From the NCBI GenBank assembly GCA_028868235.1, contig JAGWUW010000082.1, positions 1 through 8,812 of the forward strand: DNA of 8,812 bases, in the 5' to 3' direction. Below are positions 1 to 7,089 of this stretch, piece by piece. The stretch is from Betaproteobacteria bacterium (GTDB taxonomy: Bacteria; Pseudomonadota; Gammaproteobacteria; Burkholderiales; Rhodocyclaceae). The translations under genes and the position numbers were made by a program. Position 1 is the stretch's first letter. Every line of letters begins with the position of its first letter. Under the pieces are notes generated by a model. It ran no database searches. It was not told where the DNA came from and was given only the letters and a program-made list of their open reading frames with translations.

Positions 1-306
1 GATGGCGAACAGGCCGTCGAAATGGCAAAACAAGCGCCCTACGATTTGATCCTGATGGATATGCAGATGCCTAATCTGAATGGCATCGACGCGACACGGC
101 AGATTCGAGCCCTTCCCGGCTACGCTCAGACGCCCATACTGGCCATGACCGCCAATGCCTTTGACGAGGACCGCCGCCTTTGTCTCGATGCCGGGATGAA
201 TGATCACATCGGCAAACCCGTCAATCCGAATCTACTCTACGAAGTCTTGCTGAAGTGGCTCGAGGCCACCACATGGGAATCGAAAGAAAAGATTCAGGAT
301 CGTTGA
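1..306 (+). CDS. Response-regulator receiver domain, C-terminal end of a two-component protein (probably a hybrid histidine kinase); 5' end outside window
   Basis: The frame is open from base 1 to the TGA at 304-306, so this is the 3' part of a longer gene. It carries the second half of a CheY-like receiver domain. The phosphoacceptor Asp is in LILMDMQMP (codon 58-60), the conserved Thr in LAMTANAF (148-150) and the conserved Lys in HIGKPVN (214-216). The pattern [10 protein letters not shown]...G.DATRQIR...PILAMTANA...[11 protein letters not shown] is that of receivers fused to hybrid sensor kinases; stand-alone regulators usually diverge from it. Only about 25 residues follow the Lys loop, and there is no DNA-binding output domain or HPt domain, so the receiver ends the protein. 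The ATG at 22 lies inside the domain, after the expected acidic pocket, and is not a plausible start. The upstream kinase part is inferred. Cognate signal and partner are unknown. Confidence 0.85.
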   Translation, partial: DGEQAVEMAKQAPYDLILMDMQMPNLNGIDATRQIRALPGYAQTPILAMTANAFDEDRRLCLDAGMNDHIGKPVNPNLLYEVLLKWLEATTWESKEKIQDR

Positions 307-343
307 CTCCACGTCACCGTAGCCCCCACCTGACAATTAGCTA

Positions 344-1063
344 ATGCCTCCCATTCCCGCCCGAACCGTTGAACCCGAGGTCTCTTCTCCGCTCACCCAC
401 TCCCGCCAATTGCTCGTCGTTACGGCTACCGATTGGACAAGCACAACAGCTGATTTGCAGCGCTATGTGCGAGAGCGGGCAGACACCGAGTGGCAGGCCG
501 TGGGGCGGCCGACCCTGGTTAGCCTTGGCAAGTCCGGTTTAGCCTGGGGCCTCGGTCTGCATCACCACACAGGCACAGAAGGTTTGCCCAAGCGCGAAGG
601 CGATGGTCGGGCGCCGGCCGGCATTTTTGCGATTACTGCTTTGTTCGGCGAGGCGGATGACGAAAGCCAGTTCGCCCAGTCGGCCCGCTTGCCTTATCGC
701 TGTGCTACCGGTGACCTCAAGTGTATCGATGACCCAGCCTCCTGTTATTACAACCGAGTAATCGACCAACGTGAAGTCGATACGGTCGATTGGCGCTCCC
801 ACGAAGACATGTTGCGGGACGACGAGCGTTATGCCATCGGTGCAGTCATCTCCCACAACAGCGCATGCCTGCCAGAAGCCGGATCGTGCATTTTCCTGCA
901 TGTCTGGCAGGCCGCCGGCATCCCGACAGCAGGATGTACGGCGGCATCGCTGGCCGACGTCTCGGAAATCTGCCTTTGGCTCGATAAGACAGCCCATCCT
1001 CTGCTCGTTCAGCTGCCGGAGGCCGAATACCGGCGCCATCAGGAAGATTGGGGGTTGCCGTAG
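344..1063 (+). CDS. YkuD-type L,D-transpeptidase homologue (COG3786-like), no signal peptide visible
   Basis: A 239-residue protein. The YkuD signature is clear: GSCIFLHVW (180-188) supplies the conserved His186, and PTAGCTAAS (194-202) holds the catalytic Cys198 (codon 935-937). Upstream blocks KREGDGRAPAGIF (83-95) and CIDDPASCYYNRVID (127-141) are typical of the COG3786 branch of the family. Characterised YkuD enzymes make or edit 3-3 or lipoprotein crosslinks in peptidoglycan through a Cys acyl-enzyme; the exact reaction of this branch is less certain. The start is the first ATG after an in-frame TAG at 338-340, so the protein cannot extend upstream. No good Shine-Dalgarno precedes it. 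The N-terminus (MPPIPARTVEPEV...) has no charged-hydrophobic-cleavage pattern, which is odd for an enzyme of the cell wall. Intergenic gaps are 37 bp upstream and about 100 bp downstream. Confidence 0.85.
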   Translation: MPPIPARTVEPEVSSPLTHSRQLLVVTATDWTSTTADLQRYVRERADTEWQAVGRPTLVSLGKSGLAWGLGLHHHTGTEGLPKREGDGRAPAGIFAITALFGEADDESQFAQSARLPYRCATGDLKCIDDPASCYYNRVIDQREVDTVDWRSHEDMLRDDERYAIGAVISHNSACLPEAGSCIFLHVWQAAGIPTAGCTAASLADVSEICLWLDKTAHPLLVQLPEAEYRRHQEDWGLP

Positions 1064-1165
1064 CCGCGGCACTGCGATGACAGCCGCTTGCGAGATCGCT
1101 AGACTGGACGGCTTTCCATCTGACAAGCAGTTCATGGCCCCTTGCCCTGTACTCCGCTACCAACT

Positions 1166-2410
1166 GTGCTGAATCGAATCTGGGTTGCCTTCATCCTGCT
1201 GGGTTTTTCCGCCGCCGTCGTACAGACGCTTCAGGGCGACCTCGATATTTTCTCGCGCGTGCTGACCGGCCTATTTGATACGGCCCGCACCGGCTTCGAG
1301 ATTTCCCTTGGCCTGGTCGGCGTCATGAGCCTGTGGCTGGGCATCATGAGAATCGGCGAGCGCGGCGGCCTGATCCAGCTATTCGGGCGTGCCATGGCGC
1401 CCTTCTTCCGGCGTGTCTTTCCCGACATCCCGGCCGGCCATCCGGCCAGCGGCAGCATCGTCATGAATTTCAGCGCCAACATGCTCGGTCTTGACAATGC
1501 CGCCACCCCGCTAGGCCTGCAGGCTATGCGCGAATTGCAGGAGATCAACCCGCATAAGGACACGGCGAGCAATCCGATGATCATGTTCCTGGTGCTCAAC
1601 ACGGCCGGTATCACGCTGATCCCCACGTCGGTGATCGCCATCCGCCAGAGCATTGCCCTCAAGCAGGGGCTGGCCGGCTTCAACGCGGCCGACATCTTCC
1701 TGCCCACCCTCCTGGGCACCTTCGTTTCCTTCTGTGCCGGCCTGATCGCCGTCGCGCTGTGGCAACGTATCAACCTGTTCAGCCGGCCGGTGCTGGCCTT
1801 CTTCGCCGGTTTCACGGCGCTGATGGGCGGGCTCTATACATGTTTGAACGGCATGCCGCCCGAACGCATGGCGCAGATGATCGGCCTGCTCGGCAGCGGG
1901 CTGATCGTTTCCCTTATCGTTCTCTTTGTCGCGGTCGCCGCCTGGCGCGGCATCGACGTCTATGAATCCTTCGTCGACGGCGCCAAGGAAGGTTTCGGCG
2001 TGGCCGTGCAGATCATTCCCTACCTGATCGCCATGTTGGTCGCCATTTCGGTGTTCCGCACCACGGGCGGCATGGACTACCTGATCGACGGCATCCGCGC
2101 CCTCGTGCTGGCCCTCGGCCTGAATGCCGATTTCGTCCCCGCCCTGCCGGTTGGCCTGATGAAGACGCTCTCCGGCAGCGGCGCGCGCGGCCTGATGGTC
2201 GATGTGATGACCACCTACGGCGTCGACTCCTTCCAGGGGCGGCTGGCCGCCATCATCCAGGGCTCGACCGAAACGACCTTCTACGTGCTGGCCGTCTATT
2301 TCGGCAGCGTGAACATCACCAAAACCCGCTACGCCCTGGCCTGTGGCCTGATCGCCGACGCCGTCGGGCTGGTCGGCGCCATCCTCATCGGCTACGCCTT
2401 CTACCACTGA
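1166..2410 (+). CDS. Fused SpmA-SpmB nucleoside-recognition (Gate) domain membrane protein
   Basis: A strongly hydrophobic protein, 414 residues from GTG 1166. The first half resembles SpmA: membrane segments, then SGSIVMNFSANMLGLDNAATPLG (about 95-117) and SNPMIMFLVLNTAGITLIP (135-153). The second half resembles SpmB: ESFVDGAKEGFGVAVQIIPYLIAML (267-291), SGSGARGLMVD (336-346) and GSTETTFYVLAVYFGSV (366-382). Each half corresponds to a Gate domain (Pfam Nucleos_tra2/Gate type). In Bacillus, spmA and spmB are adjacent separate genes that affect spore core dehydration; here they are one chain in an apparent non-sporulator, where the role and any substrate are unknown. The start is uncertain: the frame has no early ATG. 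GTG 1166 gives M-LNRIW, which looks like a natural N-terminus, while TTG 1142 would add eight residues. Neither has a clear ribosome binding site. The gene converges on the FAD dehydrogenase gene 23 bp away. Confidence 0.85.
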   Translation: MLNRIWVAFILLGFSAAVVQTLQGDLDIFSRVLTGLFDTARTGFEISLGLVGVMSLWLGIMRIGERGGLIQLFGRAMAPFFRRVFPDIPAGHPASGSIVMNFSANMLGLDNAATPLGLQAMRELQEINPHKDTASNPMIMFLVLNTAGITLIPTSVIAIRQSIALKQGLAGFNAADIFLPTLLGTFVSFCAGLIAVALWQRINLFSRPVLAFFAGFTALMGGLYTCLNGMPPERMAQMIGLLGSGLIVSLIVLFVAVAAWRGIDVYESFVDGAKEGFGVAVQIIPYLIAMLVAISVFRTTGGMDYLIDGIRALVLALGLNADFVPALPVGLMKTLSGSGARGLMVDVMTTYGVDSFQGRLAAIIQGSTETTFYVLAVYFGSVNITKTRYALACGLIADAVGLVGAILIGYAFYH

Positions 2411-2429
2411 AGCGGGCGGCATGCCCGCT
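2411..2429. terminator. Perfect 7-bp hairpin between convergent genes
   Basis: AGCGGGC (2411-2417), a 5-nt loop GGCAT, then GCCCGCT (2423-2429). It starts right after the stop of the SpmAB gene and ends 4 bp before the stop of the convergent FAD dehydrogenase gene, where a shared terminator would lie. Neither strand has a T-run after the stem, so it is not a canonical intrinsic terminator; it may act as a weak bidirectional terminator or a 3'-end stabiliser. Confidence 0.4.
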
Positions 2430-2433
2430 ACGC

Positions 2434-3843
2434 TCAAGCCTGGTCCGGCAGCACGCGCCCCGGGTTGAGAATGCCGCGCGGATCGAGCGCTTCCTTCAGG
2501 GTCCGCATCAGGGCGATTTCCTCCGGCGTCCGGCAATAGGGCAGGTATTCGCGTTTGTGGGTGCCAATGCCGTGTTCGGCCGATACGCTGCCGCCATAGT
2601 CGCGCAGCAGGCCGTACAGGCAGTCCTTGATCGCGTGCTCTGGGAAGGTCTCCGCCGTGGTGCCCGGGACATGGACGCAGACATGCAGGTTGCTGTCGCC
2701 GATGTGGCCGAAGGTGACGTATTCGCAGCCCGGAAACTGGCGATCCAGTTCGGCATGTAGCGCCTCGGCGTAAGGCCCGATGACGCCGATGGGCAGGCTG
2801 ATGTCGAAGCTGACGACGATGGGCCAGACCACCGGGAATTCGCCCGGAGCGTCGCGCATCTTCCACAACGACTGGGTTTCCTTTTCCGAGGCGGCGATCA
2901 CGGCATCGCTGACCAGACCGTCTTCCATGGCCTGTTCGAGCATCTTCTCGAACAAGGCGGCGTCCATCGCCGCATCGCTGCCCTGCATGTCGAGCAGCAC
3001 GTAGAACGGCGAACCGTGCGGCAGCGGCGTACGCTGCCCAGGCAGGCGCTTGGTGACCAGGTCGTAGAAATTCGACCACATCACCTCGAAGGCCGACAGG
3101 CGCCCGGACAGCATGCGCTGGGCGTGGCGCAGCAGGGCCACCACGTCGCCGTAGGAAGCGACGGCGCACAGGGCCGTCTGCGCGCAGGACGGCAGCGGTT
3201 CCAGCCTGAAGACGACGCGGGTGATGACGCCCAGCGTTCCCTCACTGCCGATGAACAGGTGCTTCAGGTCGAAGCCGGCATTGTTCTTCAGCATCTTGTT
3301 CAGCGAACGGATGACCGTCCCGTCGGCCAGCACGACTTCCAGGCCGAGCACCTGCTGGCGCGCCATGCCGTAGCGGACCACCCGGTTACCACCGGCATTG
3401 GTCGCCACGTTGCCGGCGACATGGCATGAACCGCGCGCGCCGAGATCGATGGCCAGCAACAGGCCCTGCGCGGCGGCTGCCTCCTGCGCTTCCTGCAAGG
3501 GGGTGGCAGCCAGCACGGTCATCGTGCCGGCCAGGGTGTCGATTTCCTCGACGCCGCGCAGACGCTCCAGCGAAACGATCAATTCACCGTCACCCGGCAA
3601 GGCGCCGCCGGACAGGCCGGTCATACCGCCCTGCACGACGATGGCCTGGCCGTGGCGGTGGCACAGCTTGAGAATGCTCGCCAACTCCTCCGTGCTGCGC
3701 GGGCGGATCAGCGCGCGGGGCTGGCTGGCGACCTGCTGCGACGAGAAAAACTCGGTGCGGTAGCGGGCGTCGATGGCATCGGCGGTGGTCACGGCATCGT
3801 TGCCAAGCAGCTGGCATAGGTCGGAAATCAGGGTATCGGTCAT
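2434..3843 (-). CDS. FAD-linked 2-hydroxyacid dehydrogenase/oxidase (GlcD / D-lactate / D-2-hydroxyglutarate dehydrogenase superfamily)
   Basis: A 469-residue flavoprotein of usual family length. The N-terminal FAD_binding_4 (PCMH-type) domain shows [18 protein letters not shown] (44-61), [15 protein letters not shown] (69-83), [22 protein letters not shown] (138-159) and [17 protein letters not shown] (196-212). The C-terminal FAD-oxidase domain shows [14 protein letters not shown] (378-391) and SVSAEHGIG (419-427). His380, His387 and Glu423 match the metal-binding residues of D-2-hydroxyglutarate dehydrogenase, and LNPGRVL (459-465) is the usual end. It should oxidise a D-2-hydroxy acid to the 2-oxo acid and pass electrons to a carrier; substrate and acceptor cannot be named. 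The segment before the FDISLP block (about 346-351) has Ser at 345, where I recall a substrate-contacting Lys in D-2-hydroxyglutarate dehydrogenases. The ATG start has AAAGAG 8 nt upstream (plus 3852-3857). No glcE or glcF partner is adjacent. It is probably co-transcribed with the hydrolase upstream. Confidence 0.9.
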   Translation of the reverse strand: MTDTLISDLCQLLGNDAVTTADAIDARYRTEFFSSQQVASQPRALIRPRSTEELASILKLCHRHGQAIVVQGGMTGLSGGALPGDGELIVSLERLRGVEEIDTLAGTMTVLAATPLQEAQEAAAAQGLLLAIDLGARGSCHVAGNVATNAGGNRVVRYGMARQQVLGLEVVLADGTVIRSLNKMLKNNAGFDLKHLFIGSEGTLGVITRVVFRLEPLPSCAQTALCAVASYGDVVALLRHAQRMLSGRLSAFEVMWSNFYDLVTKRLPGQRTPLPHGSPFYVLLDMQGSDAAMDAALFEKMLEQAMEDGLVSDAVIAASEKETQSLWKMRDAPGEFPVVWPIVVSFDISLPIGVIGPYAEALHAELDRQFPGCEYVTFGHIGDSNLHVCVHVPGTTAETFPEHAIKDCLYGLLRDYGGSVSAEHGIGTHKREYLPYCRTPEEIALMRTLKEALDPRGILNPGRVLPDQA

Positions 3844-3874
3844 CGATAAAACTCTTTATTGGTTGTCGTTACGA

Positions 3875-4741
3875 TCAGCGCGGCAGGAAGGATTCGAGCA
3901 GCGTTGCGACGATTTCCGGCTGATCGTGCTGCAGGTTGTGCCCGGCATCGGGCACGGTTTCGACGCGCAGGTCGGCAAAGCAGCCGAGGCGCCGCTGCAG
4001 TTCGTCCGGTTCCTTGCCGAAGCCCATGTTCACGAAGCCCTTGTCGGCGATCAGCATCAGCACCGGAGCGACGATTTTACGCCAGGCCGCCATCGCGTCC
4101 TCGATCCGGTACAGCGCCGGCGAGGCGATCTTGTGCCACGGGTCGCAGGCCATAGCGACGGAACCGTCGGCCGCGACTCGGCTCACCGCCTGCGACAGGA
4201 ATTCCGCCCGCTCCACCGACAGGCGGGGATTGGCGAAGCGCAGCCGGCGTGCCAGCGCGGCATGGTCTGGGTAGGCACGCAGTTGTGGCTCATCGGCGAT
4301 TTCGTCCAGCCATTTGCCGATCTGGGCAGGGGCATCGATGGCCGGATCGGGCTTGAGGCCGAGGAAATCGAGCATAGCCAGCGTCGCCACGCGCTGCGGG
4401 CGCAACGCGGCATAGGTGGCGGCGATGTTCGCCCCCATGCTGTGGCCAACGATGCGCGCCGGCGCATCCGGCGAATAGTGCTGCAGCAGGGCTTCGAGGT
4501 CGGCATAGTAGTCGGGAAACCAGTAGGGCCGGCCCAGCCATTCGCTGGCACCATAGCCGCGCCAGTCGGGGGCGATCAGGTGCCAGTCCTGGCGCAGGGC
4601 GTCGACCACGAACTGGAAGGTAGCCGACGAATCCATCCAGCCATGGAGCAGGAAAACCGCCGGCGCATCGACCGGCCCCCAGTGGCGGACGTTATAGCGC
4701 AGGCCGCGAATGGTGATGCTTTCAGTGGTACTGGGCAGCAA
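3875..4741 (-). CDS. Alpha/beta hydrolase
   Basis: A 288-residue single-domain alpha/beta-fold hydrolase. The oxyanion-hole motif [12 protein letters not shown] (31-42) is followed by [14 protein letters not shown] (55-68), the nucleophile elbow [10 protein letters not shown] (98-107) with Ser101, a lid-like middle region, the strand VLMLIADKG (227-235) whose Asp233 is the likely acid, and [11 protein letters not shown] (265-275) with the catalytic His268. The triad Ser101-Asp233-His268 therefore looks complete. There is no signal peptide, so it is expected in the cytoplasm. Family members are esterases, C-C hydrolases or haloperoxidase-like enzymes; the substrate cannot be read from sequence. 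The start is TTG (complement of 4739-4741), supported by AAGGGA 6 nt upstream (plus 4748-4753); no ATG occurs before residue 36, which is past the oxyanion motif. It is the first gene of a probable two-gene minus-strand operon, 31 bp before the FAD dehydrogenase. Confidence 0.87.
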   Translation of the reverse strand: MLPSTTESITIRGLRYNVRHWGPVDAPAVFLLHGWMDSSATFQFVVDALRQDWHLIAPDWRGYGASEWLGRPYWFPDYYADLEALLQHYSPDAPARIVGHSMGANIAATYAALRPQRVATLAMLDFLGLKPDPAIDAPAQIGKWLDEIADEPQLRAYPDHAALARRLRFANPRLSVERAEFLSQAVSRVAADGSVAMACDPWHKIASPALYRIEDAMAAWRKIVAPVLMLIADKGFVNMGFGKEPDELQRRLGCFADLRVETVPDAGHNLQHDQPEIVATLLESFLPR

Positions 4742-4826
4742 TGGAAGTCCCTTGCGATCTTTATCAAACCGCCAATTTACCGCGATTCGGCCACCAATAC
4801 CGTTTCCATGGCGCCATTCACCCGGC

Positions 4827-4835
4827 TGCTACAAT
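4827..4835 (+). promoter_or_regulatory. Extended -10 promoter of rsmJ
   Basis: TGCTACAAT: a TGn element at 4827-4829 directly before the -10 hexamer TACAAT (4830-4835, 5/6 to TATAAT). No good -35 is seen at 16-18 bp, which is usual for extended -10 promoters. Transcription would begin near 4842, leaving a leader of about 40 nt. Because the promoter lies downstream of an alternative in-frame ATG at 4808, it supports the later start at 4883. The rest of 4742-4882 separates the divergent hydrolase and rsmJ genes; I see no convincing minus-strand promoter there. Confidence 0.55.
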
Positions 4836-4882
4836 GCTCGCCGCCCGCCACCTTGCGCTTACGCCGCCCTCTTCTCACGATC

Positions 4883-5680
4883 ATGCAGCCCCTTGAACCG
4901 GACAACACCGGCCCGACCATCGTCCGCGTCGATGCCCTGGACCCCGCCTTTTTGCCAGCCGCCCAGGCTCTCGCCGATCAGCTCGGCCTGCCGCTAAGCG
5001 GTGAGGCCGATTTCAACCTGCAAATCGGCGAACATGGCCTGCAGCTTCAGGAACTCGGCTCCGGTGCGGCCGGCCCGGTGCGCGTCGATTTTGTCGAAGG
5101 CGCGCTGGCCCATCGTCGCCTGCAAGGCGGTGGCAGCGGGCAGATGATCGCCAAGGCAGTCGGCATCCAGCCCGGCGTGCGGCCCACCGTGCTCGACGCG
5201 ACGGCCGGCCTCGGTCGCGATGCCTTCGTTCTAGCTCAGCTCGGCTGCGACGTCACGCTGATCGAGCGGCAAGCCCTGGTCGCCGCCCTGCTCGCCGACG
5301 GCCTGCGCCGCGCCCAGGACGATCCGGAAGTGGCGGCCATCGTCGAACGCATGCACCTGCGCAGCGGCAACGCCATCGAGCAGATGCAGTCATGGTCCGG
5401 CGAAGCGCCCCAGGTCGTCTATCTCGACCCGATGTTCCCGCACCGCGACAAAAGCTCGCTGGTCAAGAAGGAAATGCGCGTCTTCCGCCCCTTGGTCGGC
5501 GACGACGATGATGCGCCGCAACTGTTGCAAGCTGCACTAAACTTGGCGACGCACCGCATCGTCGTCAAGCGTCCGCGCAAGGCGCCGTGCATCACCGGCG
5601 CCACACCCAGCTACACGCTGGAGGGCAAGTCCAGCCGTTTCGACATCTACGCCCGAAAATCCTTAAAGGGCAAGGGCTGA
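4883..5680 (+). CDS. rsmJ: 16S rRNA (guanine(1516)-N(2))-methyltransferase RsmJ
   Basis: A 265-residue class I SAM-dependent methyltransferase, close to the usual 250 for RsmJ (YhiQ). Characteristic blocks: [20 protein letters not shown] (68-87), containing the family's AHRR..GGG.G signature; KAVGIQPG (91-98); SAM motif [21 protein letters not shown] (103-122); [16 protein letters not shown] (126-141); the catalytic-site motif [20 protein letters not shown] (178-197); MRVFRPLVG (198-206); and RIVVKRP...RFDIYA towards the end. I recall the E. coli protein sharing most of these blocks. RsmJ makes m2G1516 in the 3' minor domain of 16S rRNA in the cytoplasm. The frame is open far upstream, antisense to the hydrolase gene, but that part has no homology. 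ATG 4883 is chosen because it fits family length and lies after the extended -10. No strong Shine-Dalgarno is visible. Confidence 0.93.
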   Translation: MQPLEPDNTGPTIVRVDALDPAFLPAAQALADQLGLPLSGEADFNLQIGEHGLQLQELGSGAAGPVRVDFVEGALAHRRLQGGGSGQMIAKAVGIQPGVRPTVLDATAGLGRDAFVLAQLGCDVTLIERQALVAALLADGLRRAQDDPEVAAIVERMHLRSGNAIEQMQSWSGEAPQVVYLDPMFPHRDKSSLVKKEMRVFRPLVGDDDDAPQLLQAALNLATHRIVVKRPRKAPCITGATPSYTLEGKSSRFDIYARKSLKGKG

Positions 5681-5739
5681 ACAGGCACATGCGGCGCTGC
5701 ACGGCATTTCAACACCAAGCACGCTGCCCATCATTAGGC

Positions 5740-5745
5740 TAGAAT
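5740..5745 (+). promoter_or_regulatory. Possible -10 of the dinB promoter
   Basis: TAGAAT (5/6 to TATAAT) lies 2 bp before the LexA palindrome, so transcription would start inside the operator at about 5752. No convincing -35 is seen at the expected distance. An alternative -10, TACAAA, overlaps the LexA box itself. Confidence 0.35.
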
Positions 5746-5746
5746 T

Positions 5747-5772
5747 GGTAACTGTACAAATAAACAGTTACC
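5747..5772. promoter_or_regulatory. LexA operator (SOS box) upstream of dinB
   Basis: CTGT-ACAAATAA-ACAG at 5752-5767 is a full CTGT-N8-ACAG match to the proteobacterial LexA box. It sits in a longer perfect inverted repeat: GGTAACTGT (5747-5755), 8-nt spacer, ACAGTTACC (5764-5772). It ends 12 bp before the dinB ATG and overlaps the inferred transcription start, as expected for LexA repression released on DNA damage. Confidence 0.88.
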
Positions 5773-5784
5773 TCATCGCCTGAC

Positions 5785-6954
5785 ATGAACGCTCCGACTC
5801 CGGGCAACAATCGGCCAAGGCGCATCGCCCATCTCGACATGGACGCCTTCTTCGCTTCGGTTGAACTGCTGCATTACCCGGAATTGCGCGGCCAGGCGGT
5901 GGTCGTCGGTGGGCGCAGCGTCGATCAGCCGGTCATGCAGCCCGACGGCACCCGGCGCTTTGCCCGCCTGCGCGACTATGTCGGGCGCGGCGTCGTCACC
6001 ACCTCGACCTATGAAGCCCGCGCCCTGGGCGTGTTCTCGGCCATGGGGCTGATGAAATCGGCCCGCCTGGCGCCCGATGCCATCCTGCTGCCGGCCAATT
6101 TCGACGCCTATCGCGACTATTCCCGGCGCTTCAAGATGGCGGTCGCCAGCATTGCGCCGCTCATCGAGGATCGCGGCATCGACGAGATTTTCATCGACCT
6201 TTCCGACTTCGATGAAGACAGCCTGCCGCTGGCCCGCCGCATCAAGCTGGCGGTTTTCGACGCCACCGGCCTTACCTGCTCGATCGGCATCACGCCCAAC
6301 AAGCTGCTGGCCAAGATCTGTTCCGATCTCGACAAGCCTGACGGCATCACGATTCTCGAGATGGCGGACATCCCCAGCCGCATCTGGCCGCTGCCCGCCC
6401 GCAAGATCAACGGCATCGGCCCCAAGGCCAGCGAAAGGCTGGGCCAGCTTGGCATTCATACCGTGGGCGAACTGGCCACTGCCTCGGGAGATGTGCTGGT
6501 CCGCCACTTCGGCCGGACCACCGGAACCTGGCTGCAGCAGGTGGCTCAGGGCATAGACGAGCGCCCGATCAAGACCAGCCGCGAACCCAAGTCGATCAGC
6601 CGGGAAAGCACCTTTCAGCGCGACCTGCATGCCAAGCTGGATCGGGACGAACTGTCGGAAATCTTCACCGGCATCTGCCAGCGAGTCGCAGATGATCTCA
6701 CCCGAAAGGGCTATATGGCACGCACCATCGGCATCAAGCTGCGCTACGCAGATTTTCAGGCCGTGACGCGGGACATCACGCTGGCGACGCCGACGGCCGA
6801 TGGCCGCCTGATCCGCAAGGCGGCCGGCGAATGCCTGAAGCGAGTGGCGCTGGACCAGAGAATTCGCCTGCTGGGGGTCCGGGCCGGCACACTACTTCCG
6901 GCTTCTGAACTGGCGGCACCGGCTGCCGCAATCCAGGCGGAATTGCCGCTCTGA
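5785..6954 (+). CDS. dinB: DNA polymerase IV (Y-family, DinB)
   Basis: A 389-residue translesion polymerase, longer than E. coli DinB (351). Palm motif I is IAHLDMDAFFASVE (14-27), with catalytic Asp18 and probable steric-gate Phe23. Palm motif III is EDRGIDEIFIDL (128-139), with catalytic Asp133 and Glu134. Fingers block: VTTSTYEARALGVFSAMGL (71-89). SIGITPNKLLAKICSDLDKPDG (166-187) and the thumb helix-hairpin-helix INGIGPKASERLGQLGI (208-224) follow. The little finger begins near KSISREST (269-276). The C-terminus QAELPL (384-389) looks like a sliding-clamp-binding motif. Oddities: Gly131 replaces the Ser usual in the SLDE motif, and an extra stretch of roughly 20 residues (about 44-67) lies between VVVGG and the fingers strand. 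It copies damaged DNA, prone to -1 frameshifts, and should be SOS-induced through the LexA box directly upstream. The ATG lacks a clear Shine-Dalgarno, but family alignment supports it. Confidence 0.95.
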   Translation: MNAPTPGNNRPRRIAHLDMDAFFASVELLHYPELRGQAVVVGGRSVDQPVMQPDGTRRFARLRDYVGRGVVTTSTYEARALGVFSAMGLMKSARLAPDAILLPANFDAYRDYSRRFKMAVASIAPLIEDRGIDEIFIDLSDFDEDSLPLARRIKLAVFDATGLTCSIGITPNKLLAKICSDLDKPDGITILEMADIPSRIWPLPARKINGIGPKASERLGQLGIHTVGELATASGDVLVRHFGRTTGTWLQQVAQGIDERPIKTSREPKSISRESTFQRDLHAKLDRDELSEIFTGICQRVADDLTRKGYMARTIGIKLRYADFQAVTRDITLATPTADGRLIRKAAGECLKRVALDQRIRLLGVRAGTLLPASELAAPAAAIQAELPL

Positions 6955-7029
6955 ACTGTCAAAACAGCCATGTTCAGCGTCATTTGCTGCAGCCGCATAA
7001 TCAGCGCTATGGCTTGCCAGTCAATAATC

Positions 7030-7045
7030 GTTACAAATAGATACA
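7030..7045 (+). promoter_or_regulatory. Tandem direct repeat phased by 10 bp, possible activator site
   Basis: GTTACA (7030-7035) and GATACA (7040-7045) are spaced exactly one helical turn apart in an A/T-rich tract. The arrangement resembles OmpR-type operators (GTTACA-N4-GTTACA, from memory). It lies about 45-60 bp before the inferred start of the candidate small RNA, a position suited to activation. It could equally be a simple A/T-rich UP element. Binding is inference. Confidence 0.3.
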
Positions 7046-7054
7046 AACAAAATG

Positions 7055-7083
7055 GTGCAACGCACAATTTCTTTGGGCATAAT
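7055..7083 (+). promoter_or_regulatory. Candidate sigma-70 promoter of the small RNA
   Basis: The -10 is CATAAT (7078-7083, 5/6 to TATAAT), with a weak -35 GTGCAA (7055-7060) at 17 bp. A TG lies just upstream of the -10 (7074-7075), one base off the extended -10 position. The inferred start is about 7090. The weak -35 would suit activator dependence. Confidence 0.45.
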
Positions 7084-7089
7084 GAACCC

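Noticed and set aside
303..345. TTGACT at 303-308 as a -35 for the L,D-transpeptidase gene
   Set aside because: No -10-like hexamer lies at 16-18 bp; the nearest AT-rich stretch is about 30 bp away.
1066..1087. GCGGC/GCCGC inverted repeat after the L,D-transpeptidase gene
   Set aside because: It has only a 5-bp stem, a 12-nt loop and no T-run; not a credible terminator.
539..1135. 198-codon minus-strand open frame
   Set aside because: It is a shadow of the L,D-transpeptidase gene with no conserved motif.
1511..3169. 552-codon minus-strand open frame
   Set aside because: It overlaps the well-supported SpmAB and FAD dehydrogenase genes; its Arg/Gly/His-rich composition is typical of a shadow frame in GC-rich DNA.
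3773..4882. Long plus-strand open frame continuing upstream from rsmJ
   Set aside because: It is antisense to the hydrolase gene, shows no family motifs, and the extended -10 at 4827-4835 and RsmJ family length support a start at 4883.
5689..5709. ATGC...GCAT hairpin after rsmJ followed by TTTC
   Set aside because: Four base pairs with a long loop and a very short T-run are too weak to call.
5773..6630. 285-codon minus-strand open frame
   Set aside because: It is antisense to dinB, whose catalytic motifs are unmistakable, and has no recognisable domain.
6956..6967. CTGT-CAAA-ACAG after dinB, resembling a LexA box
   Set aside because: The half-sites are separated by 4 bp instead of 8, so the geometry is wrong for LexA.
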